Of a stretch of 64,000 nt of DNA, positions 12,301 to 22,576 are shown piece by piece. Origin of the DNA: Pseudoneurospora amorphoporcata (lineage: Eukaryota; Ascomycota; Sordariomycetes; Sordariales; Sordariaceae). The notes under the pieces are model-generated. The model did not search any database. It was not told where the DNA came from and worked only from the letters and a program-made list of their open reading frames with translations. Position 1 is the stretch's first letter. Every line of letters starts with the position of its first letter. The stretch lies in the NCBI GenBank assembly GCA_033297205.1, contig MU859115.1:8461-72460 (forward strand), written 5' to 3'. Position numbers and translations under genes: made by a program.

Positions 12301-14837
12301 CAGGATCACATCTTCCCCAACCCGAGACGCCTTTGCCTATGAAGGCCCCTTCCTTTTCACTAGAGTATTTCCCTACCGACCCAGCATTATGGCATATCAA
12401 CTACAAGAGTCAAGCTAGTAGTGCTATCACGACTCCTAGAACGGTCCATACTCCTGCGATATACTCAGAGTCACCGGGATCCGAGGACGTTATAGCTTTG
12501 CTGGAGCCTACGCCCAACTCCTTCTCCGCTGGCGAAACTCCTCCCAAGATGGCTCGGGATCATCTCCGGGAAGTCGACCAAACTCAAAGTTTATCTACAT
12601 CGCCCAGCAATAGGCTCTTTCACCGCTCCAACTCAGCTGTTTCTGCAGCCTTCAGCCTTCCAAAGACACTGGCTGGGATGGTTTCGGGATCACCTCCAGA
12701 TCCCCCGTCACGAAAGCGACCTAGCCCGGCTGAAGCAATCTTCAACAACCTCGCCCCAAGTGTCACCTGGGGAGCTTCAACCGTGTTCGGAGGTACAGCT
12801 CCAGAGACACCGGGTACGGCACGTACCTCACTCTCAGATGATGAGACTAGAGGTCATGACATGACCGTCTTGGTACCCGTTGCAGTCTCCGTCGTGCCAG
12901 AGAACCAAGGTCTCTTTGACGATGATGGCTGGCTCAGCACGCCTCTTCTTGACCCAAGCCGCAACCATGTCTACTCGTATTACCGTTATGCCTACGCCGA
13001 GATGCTGCAAATATGGGGCCAGCCGTTATCTCGTCTCGAAATCTTGAAGTTTAACGTACTCAAGGGTGACAAGAGATCGAGTTCTAGGTGGGATAGCACA
13101 CACAGCATGGACGGCTACTACGATCACGAAACGGCTGAGAACACTGCTGCTAATAGTGCCAGCCATAACTCTGCCTTTGGCGGAAAGAAAGAGCAACTCC
13201 AGGCTTTGATCGCCTCCGGCCGCGGTCTTGATGTTACGGGCATCTGCCGCATCCATGAAGTTCAGCTCGACCCAGTCGAATACACCAGGCCAACCAAGGG
13301 CAAATATGGTGGTGCCGTTGGTACTTGTCATAGGTGTGAAAAAGCCGGCAACAAGAAAGAACAAAAACAACTCCGCTGTGTATACTGTCTGGAGCCCATC
13401 ACCGCGCTTTACCCGCCTTGTCTCGGCTGCGGCTGCGCCTTCCACGAAGCCTGTCTCGCTGAGTGGCATGAGATGGGCGAAGAGGAGTGCCCGGCGGGTG
13501 ATGAGTGTTGCTGTGTCGAGGATGCCAGCAACGGGCAAGTGGAGACTTGGCCGGCCTTGCAAGCTGCCGTAGCGGCAATGAATAAGATGAGAAGTGCCGC
13601 CAGTGGAAGTGTGCATGGGCAAATGGACCGCGACAAGGAGAAGAGCTTAGGCAGCCAGTCGGGTATATCAAGGAGATCATCCATCAAGACCGTCCTAACT
13701 GGCGTTGCCAGCGTCGCCAGTGTGGCCACCAGAGGCACCGGCACCCGACCGCGTCGCCGAAGCGTACCTACCGACCTCGCCAACTTCATGCGCGGCGGTC
13801 GCTCCGATCCCAAAGCCTACCCTCCGAACGACAACGGCGACTACGACGAAGACGACGATGACCTCCCCACCATCGCCATCACCAGCTCCAACGGCGGTGG
13901 CTCCAGCGACCGCAGCCGCAGCGCCCACCCCACCAACCGCCGCGCCGTCTCAACCGCTTCCCCCAGCATCCCGCCCGTCGTCACCACGCCTCACCAGTTC
14001 GGCCGGCGCAGAGGCGGTAGTTCCGCCTCTCACCTCGCCACTACCGGCGGCTACGGCATCGGCGGCTACGGCCACCGCTCCTCCAACCTCTCCCACTTTT
14101 ACATTGCAGGCGACGCAGACAACTCGGGCGACTCGGCCGACTCCAACAACGACGACACTGACACGGCCGTCCAATCCACAGCCTCCAACTCCAACCGCAC
14201 TTCGCAGATGTTGCTCTCAGGCGACGACATGGACCGCGACGATTGGGAATCCGTCGCTTCCTCCCATGACATTCCCTCTCTTTCCAATGACCCCTTACAC
14301 CCTTTCCACCACTCACGGTCCGGCTCTAGGTCTGGATCAGGTGGTTCCTCCCGCTCTGCTTCGGGTGGGTCTGACAACGGCGGTATGAAGGATAGTACGT
14401 CATCGTTGGCGACCTTAAGGGGAACTGGTGGTGACAATGGAAGCGAAGGGAGACGGCACCACGAACGTACACCGAGCGGAAGAGGGTTCACGGCGCTGAA
14501 ACCGGCGCCATACGGAGACGAGCCGATAAGTGCGGCGAGATTGAGTTTGGGGAATCGGCTAAAGAAACATATTGCTGCTGCTTCTTCTGGTTCAGGTTCT
14601 GGTTCGGGGACGAAGAATGATTCAGGGGCTGCTGGGAATGTTGGGAATGAGGGTACTGGTGAGACAGGGACCACCGCAGGGGCAGGCAGTGGTGGAAATG
14701 GAAATGGAAATGGCAATGGCAATGGCAATGGCAATGGCAATGGAAGCGGGGGAAGCTCGTCACTGGGAGGTGGACAACGACCGGGTCTATTGAGGAAGAA
14801 GAGTGTTGGTATTGCTGCTTGGAGGGGTGGGAGATAG
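9393..14837 (+). CDS. WD40/RWD/RING protein, WDR59-Sea3 (Mtc5) type subunit of the SEA/GATOR complex
   Basis: One uninterrupted exon encodes 1,814 residues. The N-terminal part (about 30-370) is a WD40 propeller with repeats such as HHPDLLASCSVDGYVHHWDL and SSLITCSLDKTIKFWDY. An RWD domain lies at about 492-603, an acidic Ser-rich linker follows, then a helical region, and a C-terminal RING-like Cys/His cluster at about 1312-1380 (CHRCEKAG, RCVYCLEPI, CLGCGCAFHEACLAEWH). This order is that of WDR59/Sea3, which sits on the vacuolar or lysosomal membrane and controls TORC1 in response to amino acids. About 400 residues after the RING are low complexity (Ser, Gly, Asn), far longer than in yeast Sea3, and end in a Gly-Asn repeat. 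ATG context CACACCATGC is normal. The family is secure; assignment to Sea3 rather than Sea2 rests on the RWD domain. Confidence 0.88.
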   Translation: MPSVFDSPPKKAKTIKSAFDSESFDADLTIHVDGWVGSATISPSGRDVALASPEGLAIIDLDSPWNPPRRLSSHGLPWLVVDVQWSPFAARDYWVASTANHRCLVWNLNMRDDSPSGAIEHSLQAHSRAITDINFSAHHPDLLASCSVDGYVHHWDLRRPRQPALTFCDWFAGATQVKYSRQDPHVLASAHDRWLHIWDDRKTVEPVKTICAHTSKIYGIDWNRTEASSLITCSLDKTIKFWDYAKTDEPERVIRTDFPVWRARHTPFGTGMLAIPQNEPGNLYLYDRQTAPEAPSASEPVAIFSGHGNHKVKEFLWRARGSVSSEGVDEREFQLVSWGEDNELRLQKVEPEILESIGYVKGKTMVKNLPFSRKGAAYKTFRAVDDTVHRDRRTATMSDPRPGSSGQYRKSALSYGLNSHLRRVGPTWRGSPMKAKVNGGKSMDKSQSQIGWMKGISMTKRKSESDGPGRGCIKDSGLFSHGTYDDDWAEPETIQDELIHVSNRLPNVQWDRIDMDALILNASLTGPWGVNGEGIFIKVKVDIPTSYPTSKPPEFYVEKTSFMPEETHEKIERELQILANQFLERKQNCLEVAFSYLLGDVDLENSTTLFKNVRDLNDEEIEALADESSTDEEDSDVQPGGSVSMSQDLTASAELDPTATLAPTQRPIAVPTPRKCGAKFSNDGRLVCFFPSKEQQALALFSLPNSDAYRDRQKGEPNFAGFGRLAQDSPPPRRRYNDDASGSEDLSDGTEDSGSSSSSDSEPSTMHKISLWYQPGGRRLKKTWSANDSLRSSGGGTGAGTGTGTGISRRRLPARPKNTIAIHDLRSLLPSQKQFAQEYAIFGHGADVCMHNAMVAEKYGYHDLVHIWHYAAMLLRNDIPLEIHEQQNRKESVLVIARDASARSRDDEYAQHFGWDVNLSGRVKWGYHPLAQSLIADLFDYFEEVADIQMLAMLACIFGDSSAEDGVAYAGSHLPQPETPLPMKAPSFSLEYFPTDPALWHINYKSQASSAITTPRTVHTPAIYSESPGSEDVIALLEPTPNSFSAGETPPKMARDHLREVDQTQSLSTSPSNRLFHRSNSAVSAAFSLPKTLAGMVSGSPPDPPSRKRPSPAEAIFNNLAPSVTWGASTVFGGTAPETPGTARTSLSDDETRGHDMTVLVPVAVSVVPENQGLFDDDGWLSTPLLDPSRNHVYSYYRYAYAEMLQIWGQPLSRLEILKFNVLKGDKRSSSRWDSTHSMDGYYDHETAENTAANSASHNSAFGGKKEQLQALIASGRGLDVTGICRIHEVQLDPVEYTRPTKGKYGGAVGTCHRCEKAGNKKEQKQLRCVYCLEPITALYPPCLGCGCAFHEACLAEWHEMGEEECPAGDECCCVEDASNGQVETWPALQAAVAAMNKMRSAASGSVHGQMDRDKEKSLGSQSGISRRSSIKTVLTGVASVASVATRGTGTRPRRRSVPTDLANFMRGGRSDPKAYPPNDNGDYDEDDDDLPTIAITSSNGGGSSDRSRSAHPTNRRAVSTASPSIPPVVTTPHQFGRRRGGSSASHLATTGGYGIGGYGHRSSNLSHFYIAGDADNSGDSADSNNDDTDTAVQSTASNSNRTSQMLLSGDDMDRDDWESVASSHDIPSLSNDPLHPFHHSRSGSRSGSGGSSRSASGGSDNGGMKDSTSSLATLRGTGGDNGSEGRRHHERTPSGRGFTALKPAPYGDEPISAARLSLGNRLKKHIAAASSGSGSGSGTKNDSGAAGNVGNEGTGETGTTAGAGSGGNGNGNGNGNGNGNGNGSGGSSSLGGGQRPGLLRKKSVGIAAWRGGR
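14696..14750 (+). repeat. Hexanucleotide repeat (GGNAAT) encoding Gly-Asn
   Basis: About eight to nine tandem six-base units, first GGAAAT and then GGCAAT, encode alternating Gly-Asn near the end of the WDR59-like protein. The units stay in frame, so copy-number change would lengthen or shorten the tail without a frameshift. Confidence 0.9.
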
Positions 14838-16344
14838 GTTAGTGAAAAGAACAAAGAATTGGCTTTTGAGTTTTGGTAGTCTTTCTTTGCTTCCTCTATC
14901 TTCACTTCTCCCCTTTACAGGTGAAGACGATTTTGGACACGGAGCATCCCGTTTCCAGTAAGTCTATCGTGCCTGCCCTCTCCTACTTAGCTGACGGAAG
15001 GGACTTCCAAACACCACAAAAAAAAAGAAAAAAAAAAAAAAAAGAAAAAAAAAAGGGGGATATAACACAAGATTATTCGCCGGCCGTCACGGAACCAACC
15101 ACTAGTCTGGCGGTCACTGTTCTGCCCAGGTGCCTATGGTCGTATGTATTTGGTTGTTAGCTACTGGTGCAGGAGTGTGAGAAAAGGGTGGGAGATGGGG
15201 GGGGTTTAAACCCTTTCTCGGGATCACGTTTCCTTTGGTTTGTAATGTATCATTGTACTGCACTATCATTCAAGGTTTGAACTCTCCAAGTTCCCCATGA
15301 GCAGACGAATGATTTTTCTTGACCCCCTCGCGTCGGCGGCATACTTACCCTTAAGTCCCATGGACCTGCATGATGTCATGTTCAAAGATGGGTTGAAACT
15401 GCCGTTCGGGGTTTATGGATGTAGTGTATGTGCAGTTTGAAGCACCCCCACATAATGTGGGGTAAAAGGGGGGGGCCCGGGGATCATTGTCCCGAATCCC
15501 GTTGTTTGCCGTCACGGCCTGTGAGAACAGCATTGTAGGGCATTGTAACCCCTAAACCGCCACTGGAGACAGAAGAGTCTAACGAATTATGGGAAATAAG
15601 AATGTCCATCCTGAGGGGGTCGACGACATGTTTGGCTTGTTTGTTGATGGTGGTGATCAGGGACCACCTGGATTTTCAGATTTTCGTTGCTTTTTGTGCT
15701 GTTTCTTTCGTCAGGGTGAACATCCGGAAGTCTGAAACTGATCCGAGACATCCTTCTCTATCATGTAAACATCTTGTTTGTCTTGCTCCCGAACTAGAAA
15801 CACATTATCATCAACAACACTGCGGAATTCCCAAAGTTGGGTTGGAAGAAAAAGGCCGACTTTAACGGACCGCCAAGTCCTTGACATCTGAGCCGCGATA
15901 CCCGCTTCGTGTTTACGACCAGAGGCACTCACTCGTTGACCTGTGAGATCAAGAACGTGTTAAGTGCTGAGAAGATCGAGCATTTCATCTCATCTTTTTC
16001 TCACTCAGCAAACTTGACTTCCTATTTTCATCCCATAAAAACAGGTATCCGTTTGCCTCCAGTCCCGCGGACAGATACGCTGGTCATTTTACCTTTCTGT
16101 CTGGACTTGGCTAGTTTTGTTTCAACCCACTTTGGAAACTTCAACTTGGTCATCCATCATCCTCACTCACCACTTCGCTTTTCGGACCTCAAAACCACAC
16201 AAAATACTCCGACTAAACCGACCCATTTCCACTCAGAGGGCGTGGACAAAACCAGTCTACTAATCCTTACCATAACACCAATAAGAAAAAAAAAACAAAA
16301 AAAAAAAAAAACACATAATTACCCCCCTCAAAAATCCAGCCAAG
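14838..16344. other. Intergenic region between the WDR59-like gene and sym1
   Basis: This 1.5-kb stretch holds the 3' end of one gene and the promoter and leader of the next. An A-rich low-complexity block lies at about 15018-15054, a perfect 17-bp palindrome at 15446-15462, a G run at about 15468-15476 and an A-rich leader at about 16286-16312 just before the sym1 start. No coding ORF is convincing. Confidence 0.55.
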
Positions 16345-16926
16345 ATGCTCAAATGGTAAGCCGCCTCTCACATCTACCTTCTCTTACTGGCCCATCTTCT
16401 AACACCAAAGAAAAATAGGTACAAAGCCAAGTTGGCCGCGCGCCCCCTGCTCACCCAAGCCGTCACAACCGCCGTCCTCTTCGGCGTCGGCGACGTCGCC
16501 GCCCAGCAACTCGTCGACCGCCGCGGGTTGTCCAACCACGACCTGACGCGCACAGGTCGCATGGTCTTGTACGGCGGCGCCGTCTTCGGTCCCGCAGCCA
16601 CGACCTGGTTCCGTGTGCTGCAGAAGCGCGTCGTGGTTCCTGGATCCCCCAACAAGACCATCCTTGCCCGCGTGGCTGCCGACCAGGGCCTGTTTGCGCC
16701 GACCTTTATTGGCATTTTCCTGTCCAGCATGGCGGTCATGGAGGGAACGGATGTTGGGGAGAAACTCCAAAAGAACTACTGGGAGGCGTTGAGCTCCAAT
16801 TGGATGGTGTGGCCGTTTGTGCAGCTGGTGAACTTCAAGTTGGTGCCGTTGGACCACAGGGTCTTATTTGTCAATGTGATTAGTATTGGGTGGAACTGTT
16901 ACTTGAGTTGGTTGAATGGACAGTGA
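16345..16926 (+). CDS. sym1: Sym1/Mpv17/PMP22-family mitochondrial inner-membrane protein
   Basis: Exon 1 (16345-16355) holds only MLK and two bases of a Trp codon; intron 16356-16418 has GTAAGC, CTAAC and ATAG signals; exon 2 runs 16419-16926. The 172-residue product has the family's length and signature: MLKWYKAKLAARPLLTQAVTT, a GDVAAQQ motif, and a C-terminal NYWEALSSNWMVWPFVQLVNF followed by VISIGWNCYLSW. Four hydrophobic segments are visible. In yeast, Sym1 is an inner mitochondrial membrane protein needed for growth on ethanol at high temperature. The tiny first exon would be missed by an ORF scan starting inside exon 2. The stop codon lies 172 bp from that of the convergent palmitoyltransferase gene. 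Confidence 0.93.
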
Positions 16927-17098
16927 AGGGGAGGCCCGAGGCAGAGAAGATGAGTGGGATGGGAAGGGAAGGAGTTGCTTTATGGCGCCGAGCGGACAAG
17001 AATTAGAGGTAGATGGTAACAAATAGACATGTGCATTGGGTATCTGGTATTATAAAGCTATATATTCGCCTATGTGCTCTTGCTCCTCACTCACATCC

Positions 17099-18547
17099 TC
17101 AACTGCCTTTTACTCTGCGTCTGCGTATCAGCTCAGCAAGCGGCACGTCCTCGTCTTCGTCTCCTTGGCCCTCATCGTATCCGGTCGCCGTCCCGACAAG
17201 CGGTACTGACTCGGAGACTCCTTGGCCTGGATATCCATAACTCTCCTCCTCGTCAACATCAACACCATAATCCCACAGCGTGTCGCCCTCGCTGTTCATC
17301 CATCTCCTACCCTGCTGTGGTGGTGAGCGGGTCCTTGAGCGTTCCTCGTACCCCTCGTCCTCCTCCAACTCAGCCATGATCTCGTCCTCTTCAGACGAGT
17401 GTTGTCTTCTTGATTGTCTCCTCCTCATATCATCCTGTTGCCTCCTCTTAAACGCAGCCTTCATATCCTCTGAACTCCGGTAATATTCGACTTGCGGTTT
17501 TTCAGCCCTCAGATTCTGCATAGCACCGGGCCACTTCCCCGCAGCGCCCGCCCTCTCCCTGCGCAGCTTCTCCGGGTCTGGCGGCGGCCACATGCCCACG
17601 CGATCATTAAACCCATTCTCCTCATACTCCCACCCGGTCCCCTCCCACGGCGTATCATTGCTAATCCTGGGCCCACCGCCCCCAACCGGCAATAGCCACC
17701 TCAGAAAGTTACCTGTCCCCATCGCCTGCGTCATGTTCGTCCAGAACCCGTTATCATACGGAAACTCCACCCTAACCGGCACAAACCCACTACCATTTCC
17801 ATCCGCGCCCCAGTACTCATCCCCATCATACGACCTCGTCAACAGGGACTCATGTCTCTCGGCCTCCCACTCCTCAATCATCGTCTTGCCCAGCACCCAG
17901 CTCCGCACCGTCGTAACGAGCAACACCGTCAGCGCGAACTGCGTCGCGAACCACACGATGCTCAGCATCGTGCAGCCCAGTAGGGCTCCCACGCTGGGAC
18001 CCAGATAAGCAGGGACGTGCCGCTGGTCCCAGAGGCCGTGGTATAGTCTTGCCCACAGCAGACGGGCAAAGTAGACCAGCGCGGCGTTGGTGTACACCAG
18101 AAACCGCAGAAAGTGCGGAAAGGTTTGCAGCGAAACGCAGTTGCCCGTCCACGGACAGTGGTGGTCCATCCGCGGGATACAGCGGGCGCAGTGGCGACAG
18201 TGGTGGGCGCGCGGGGGCTTGGGGGCGTTGCACTTTTTGCACCATCTTGCGTTTCTTGTGGCTGGTCCTCCTCTTTTTATTGTCGTACCCTCCTCTTTCT
18301 CCTTCGGTGGGAACTTGTATCGGCCAGGATCGACGGCGCAGGCTTGGTAGTACGTCAGCCAGAGGCAGACGAGGAGGGTGTTGAAAGTTATGGATTCGCG
18401 ACGGGTGAGAGGGCCGGGAGCGAGGTCGGAGCTGGTGTTGAAGAGATATTGCGAGTAGTAGCCGAGAAAGGCGATGAGGCCGCAGACGGCGGGGATGGCG
18501 AAGCGTGAGAGGCCGCGGGCGGTAGGGCCGGTTTGGAGGTTGGTCAT
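17099..18547 (-). CDS. pfa4: Palmitoyltransferase, DHHC family, Pfa4 type
   Basis: A single exon encodes 482 residues. Two membrane segments (about 14-37 and 52-71) precede the Cys-rich domain (about 101-145) with paired CxxC motifs and the catalytic D-H-H-C at 128-131; two more segments follow at roughly 147-170 and 185-210. Pfa4 is an ER-resident enzyme that S-acylates proteins such as chitin synthase Chs3. The cytosolic tail after about residue 260 keeps the family's GWEYEENGFNDRVGMWPPPDPEK motif and then becomes charged and low complexity (DEEDEDVPLAELIRRRR). The gene runs tail to tail with sym1 and head to head with the GT90 gene. Assignment to Pfa4 rather than another DHHC enzyme rests on the short N-terminus and the conserved WPPPDPEK tail. 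Confidence 0.92.
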   Translation of the reverse strand: MTNLQTGPTARGLSRFAIPAVCGLIAFLGYYSQYLFNTSSDLAPGPLTRRESITFNTLLVCLWLTYYQACAVDPGRYKFPPKEKEEGTTIKRGGPATRNARWCKKCNAPKPPRAHHCRHCARCIPRMDHHCPWTGNCVSLQTFPHFLRFLVYTNAALVYFARLLWARLYHGLWDQRHVPAYLGPSVGALLGCTMLSIVWFATQFALTVLLVTTVRSWVLGKTMIEEWEAERHESLLTRSYDGDEYWGADGNGSGFVPVRVEFPYDNGFWTNMTQAMGTGNFLRWLLPVGGGGPRISNDTPWEGTGWEYEENGFNDRVGMWPPPDPEKLRRERAGAAGKWPGAMQNLRAEKPQVEYYRSSEDMKAAFKRRQQDDMRRRQSRRQHSSEEDEIMAELEEDEGYEERSRTRSPPQQGRRWMNSEGDTLWDYGVDVDEEESYGYPGQGVSESVPLVGTATGYDEGQGDEDEDVPLAELIRRRRVKGS

Positions 18548-19667
18548 CTTGACATTGTTTCGTGGGGTGTTGTCGGGTGGTTGTTGAGGGTATATCGGTG
18601 CCCCGGTTCGGTCGGTGGTGTTTTTCGGCAGTGGTTTCGGGTGGAATTAGTCACCTATTTGAATCTGTAGAGGTATTCTGTGCGTTTGAACGAGTGTCGA
18701 GAAGTAAAAAAGTGCTGAAAGAAAAAAAAAACCACGAAATGGAAGAAGGGGTCTGAATCCACCAAGTGAAGCTTCGATGGAACTTTTGGTTGAAGTTGGG
18801 AATGTAATCGAACTTTGGGGAGCCGCAGATGCGTGGAGTGGCGGTAACATCCGAGGTGCATCCCATGCAGGTAATTAAAGTTGTTAGCAGGTACTTTTCC
18901 TAGTGCCCTACTTAGGCGATAGCTTCAAAGTACCTTTTATTAGCGAACAACCGGCCGCCCCCGGCAGGCAGATGTCAGGAGTAAAAAAGGGGGTCATATC
19001 CCCGAACTCCAGGCGTGTCCCAGGCTTCTGGAGCCACCCAACGGAGATCTTATTGGCGATGGAAACAGGGGCTCAGTTGAGATTCACAGTCCGTGAATTT
19101 CTGTCGGCGGAGTGCTATCCTAGTTTCTATCTAGTCATTGAGGTTCCTTTTCTTTTCCCTCTTTCTCATACTATCGTCATGTCAGCTTGTTTCCACTTGG
19201 GAGAGCATGGGTTGATAGCATTATTTCCCTTCTGAAGATATCATCCTACCTAGTTTTCGTACTATAGACTTTTTTTACACTTCCAGACTTTCGTTCAACA
19301 AGTTCTGCATTGGATTTTACAAGCAACAAGCAAATTGCCCCTTTGAAGCTCCATGGCATCCGGGGCGACTGGAGGGTCACAGCTCTCGGCGTTTTGGTGA
19401 GTTGAGACTTTGACGCCGACAAGGTGCATGAAGATGCATGCTCACTAGAAACATATACTGATTGGAAAACTAGTGCCGTAGCTTCCTTCCTTTGGCTTGG
19501 CCACAGTATAGAAAGCCACCAATTAATAGGCAAGTCCAAGTACTCCTCACATGTTACACATCGGATACCTACCTACTTACACCTGCAACAGAACAACCGC
19601 GGGTCTCATCCATATTAGTCCTGTTGACAGCCGGAGCTTTTTCATATGCTGCCAGCCACTTCTGGCA
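18548..19667. promoter_or_regulatory. Divergent promoter region of pfa4 and the GT90 gene
   Basis: About 1.1 kb lies between the two start codons. I see no convincing ORF. The stretch should contain both promoters; I cannot identify specific transcription factor sites with confidence. Confidence 0.5.
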
Positions 19668-22576
19668 ATGGCTTCCCGGTTCCAACGGGAGGTTCGGTAA
19701 GTGGTCAACCACTTCCGGTCCACCAACAACGACAATACTGACCTTGCGAAGATGATGAGGGTGGTTCCCTGAGACCTGCTTCCACTAGCCTACCGAAAAG
19801 GCCACGGCGATACTTTCTCCCAGTGCTCATAGCAGCCATCATTTGCAGACTCGAACTGTTCCATCGAGTGACAGCGGACCTGCAGTGTTCGTCTCCCGGC
19901 GTGGCGGCGTTTCTTCCTTTGGTGATCCTCTTTTATGAGCTCTTACCAGGTCGACGAGCCCGTGTAGGCTCCTCAACCAAGGATTCTGAGGACGAAAATG
20001 ACCTGGGACGAACCACATTTGATGATGTTGCCGACTGGGTTGCCGAGTCCAAGCAGTCCCTCACAATTTCCACCCTTTTCATCTCCGTGGGCGCCTGCCT
20101 CGCCTCTTCCCAGGACATGAGGTCAACCTACATCTGCACCAGCTTCGACAATACCACCCTTGTCCGTTCACTTCAGTGGCTCGGTCTCTTGTTGGACGGG
20201 GTCATTGTGATCCTGCTATGGCGCGTCCTCGCTTGGGCAAGGACCAACAAGAGCCGTCTGATATCGGTAAGTGTGGTATTTCTGGCCTCGGCAGTCGGCA
20301 GCGGCTTTCTGTACACTTTACTCCGCATGTTTCTGCCTTCTATGCCGTTAAGCCATCACTTCAAGGGTATCGATGCCCTGTTCGTCTTTGACGTCGTTAC
20401 GGATGGCTTTGCCGTGGCTGTCTTGTTCGTTTCCGCAAGTCTTCTGACTACCGAGAAGACACCGCTGTCTCTTGTGGGAATCTTCACCTTCCTTTCTGGT
20501 CTTGTTGTCGGATGGGGCAAGTTGAAGCTCACCGGAGGCGCTGAGAACACCATGCACGGCGTTGCCTACCTCGCCGTAGTCCTCATATGCTTGGGTACAT
20601 CGATCTTCGTTTACGCCAACAACATACAAAGAGTGGTGCTCATCCATCGCACCATCCTGGTTGCCTTCATGTTCATCTCCATCATCGCCGCCACCATCGT
20701 CGCCATCTCCAACAACAGGAACGACTACTTATTCGAACACCCCATCGAGACAATGATCTTCAAGGCCCGGACCAACGCCGACAGGTACTTGACTCATGCC
20801 GCATCCAGCAAATCTCTCCCGGTTGCCGTGAACGAGTACAAGGCTCGCTATGGAGGGAGAGATCCGCCACCAAAGTTCGATGAGTGGTACAAGTTCGCCG
20901 TGGACCACAAGTCACCCATCATCGACGACTTCGACCAGGTGGTCCACGATATCCGTCCCTTCTGGGGAATCTCGCCCAGCAAAATTAGAGACGACATCCA
21001 GCGGGTGGCCAAGCAACCAGGCATCGCGTTGCTCAAAGTCGCCAATGGCACAGCTTCGCACAGCTTATCCAGAAACTCGGAAAATGCAATGGTCATGGAC
21101 GAGTTGGTCAAGATGGTCAACAAATTCGCACAACACCTTCCCGACATGGACCTCCCTATCAACTTGGATGATAGGCCACGAGTGCTCACGCCCTGGGAAG
21201 ACGTGAGGAGATTCACCGAGAAGGCAAAGCAAAAGGGTTTTGGCAACAAGTTGCTCACCAAGCGTGAAGACGAAACAGATCAAGAAGAAGCACCTTCTCA
21301 ACCCCTCGACATCCAACAACCTTCATCCATCTCCGTCCGCAAATACCAAGAACTAACCGCCCTCACCTGCCCACCTGGCACCGCCACCCGCGCCGGCATC
21401 CACTGGGACGTGCGAGACTTTTGCCTCTCATGCGTGCGTCCGCACTCCCGAGGATCCGGCATTTTCCTCAACGACTTTGCCGTTTCGCAATCCATCTGCC
21501 ACCAATCCGACCTCTTCCACTTACACAGCTTCTTCTTCACCGCGCCCGCCGTTCCCCCGCTGCGGGACTTGGTCCCCGTCTTCAGCCGCTCCAAAACGTC
21601 CAGCTACAGCGACATCTTGATCCCGCTGCCCACTCTCGACGAGGTTCTGAAGAAAGCAAACACCCAGCCGGATACCAGCGACTTTGACATGAAGACGCCG
21701 GCGCTTTATTGGCGCGGGGCGCAGGCGGAGCAGGTAGATGGTGAGATGTTACATGGTGGACAGCAGGAGCGGCTGGTCCATTTGGTCTCTGTCAACTCTT
21801 CTTCTTCTTCTTCTTCTTCCTCCTCAGAAACTCTGATGCTAATCCCCCAAAACGAAGTCCGTTCCCGCGCGGCTTATGAGCGCGTGCCGACTTCTTTACT
21901 CAACTTCCTCTTACCCTTCGATATCGGCTTCTCATCCGTTACACCCTCTGCTTCACACCCCAGCGAATTCACCACCACCACCACCACCACCACCACCACC
22001 ACCCTCCCCCCTTCTTCCAACCCCTTACAAAACCAATACATCCTGACCCTCGACCCACCCTTTTCTTCTTCCCTCCCATCATCATCATCCTCCCTTTCCC
22101 CAGGCTCCTCCTCCTCCTCCTCCCAGTCTAGCCCCTCAAGCAACCAACCGACATTCCTCACCACCCTCCGCTCCACCAACCTCCCCTTCTCCTCCACCCT
22201 CTTTTCCCAATGGTACACCCCCCGCCTGCAACCCTACCTGCACTTCATCCCCGTCGACATCCGCTTCCACGCCCTCCACTCTACCCTCGCTTACTTCACC
22301 GGCCTGAAAGGGAAAGCTTCGGCTGCCGATCGGTTGGGCAACACAAGGGGAGCGATGGTTAATGGACGGGAAGTCAGGTTGAAGGCTAGAGCGGAGGAGG
22401 CCAAGTGGATTGTGGAGCAAGGGGCCAAGTGGGCGGGCAAGGCACTCAGAAAAGAGGATGAGGAGGTTTATTTGTTTAGGGTATTGGTGGAGTGGGGGAG
22501 GGTGATCCAAGATGGGAGAGACGATATGGGGTACGTTGGCGAGAGCAGGAAGGAGGCGAAGAAAGTGGAGGGTTGA
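19668..22576 (+). CDS. Multi-pass membrane glycosyltransferase family 90 (CAP10-like) protein
   Basis: I place a short first exon at 19668-19696 (MASRFQREV plus two bases), an intron 19697-19788 with a perfect GTAAGT donor and CTAG acceptor, and exon 2 at 19789-22576, giving 938 residues. The long frame has no ATG of its own near its beginning, so an upstream exon is required. The N-terminal 320 residues contain about nine hydrophobic segments; the rest contains the GT90/CAP10 catalytic region (YKARYGGRDPPPKFDEWYKF, PFWGISPSKIRDDI, PALYWRGAQAE, YLHFIPVDI). In Cryptococcus this family includes capsule xylosyltransferases; here it is probably a Golgi enzyme adding a sugar to glycans or lipids (substrate unknown). 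Serine (about 680) and threonine (about 738-749) runs interrupt the catalytic part. The first exon is less certain than the rest. Confidence 0.82.
21797..21830 (+). repeat. (TCT)n/TCC microsatellite coding poly-Ser
   Basis: A run of TCT triplets ending in TCC codes about ten serines inside the GT90-type catalytic region. Triplet units preserve the frame. Confidence 0.9.
21969..22004 (+). repeat. (ACC)n microsatellite coding poly-Thr
   Basis: About eleven ACC triplets code a threonine run in the same protein, 50 residues after the poly-Ser run. Confidence 0.9.

Noticed and set aside
13705..14388. 227-codon plus-strand ORF rich in Pro and Thr
   Set aside because: Overlaps the WDR59-like frame in another phase and is low complexity only.
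14099..14905. 268-codon minus-strand ORF with Pro/Leu repeats
   Set aside because: Antisense of the Gly/Asn/Ser-rich tail of the WDR59-like gene; the repeats are complements of that low-complexity sequence.
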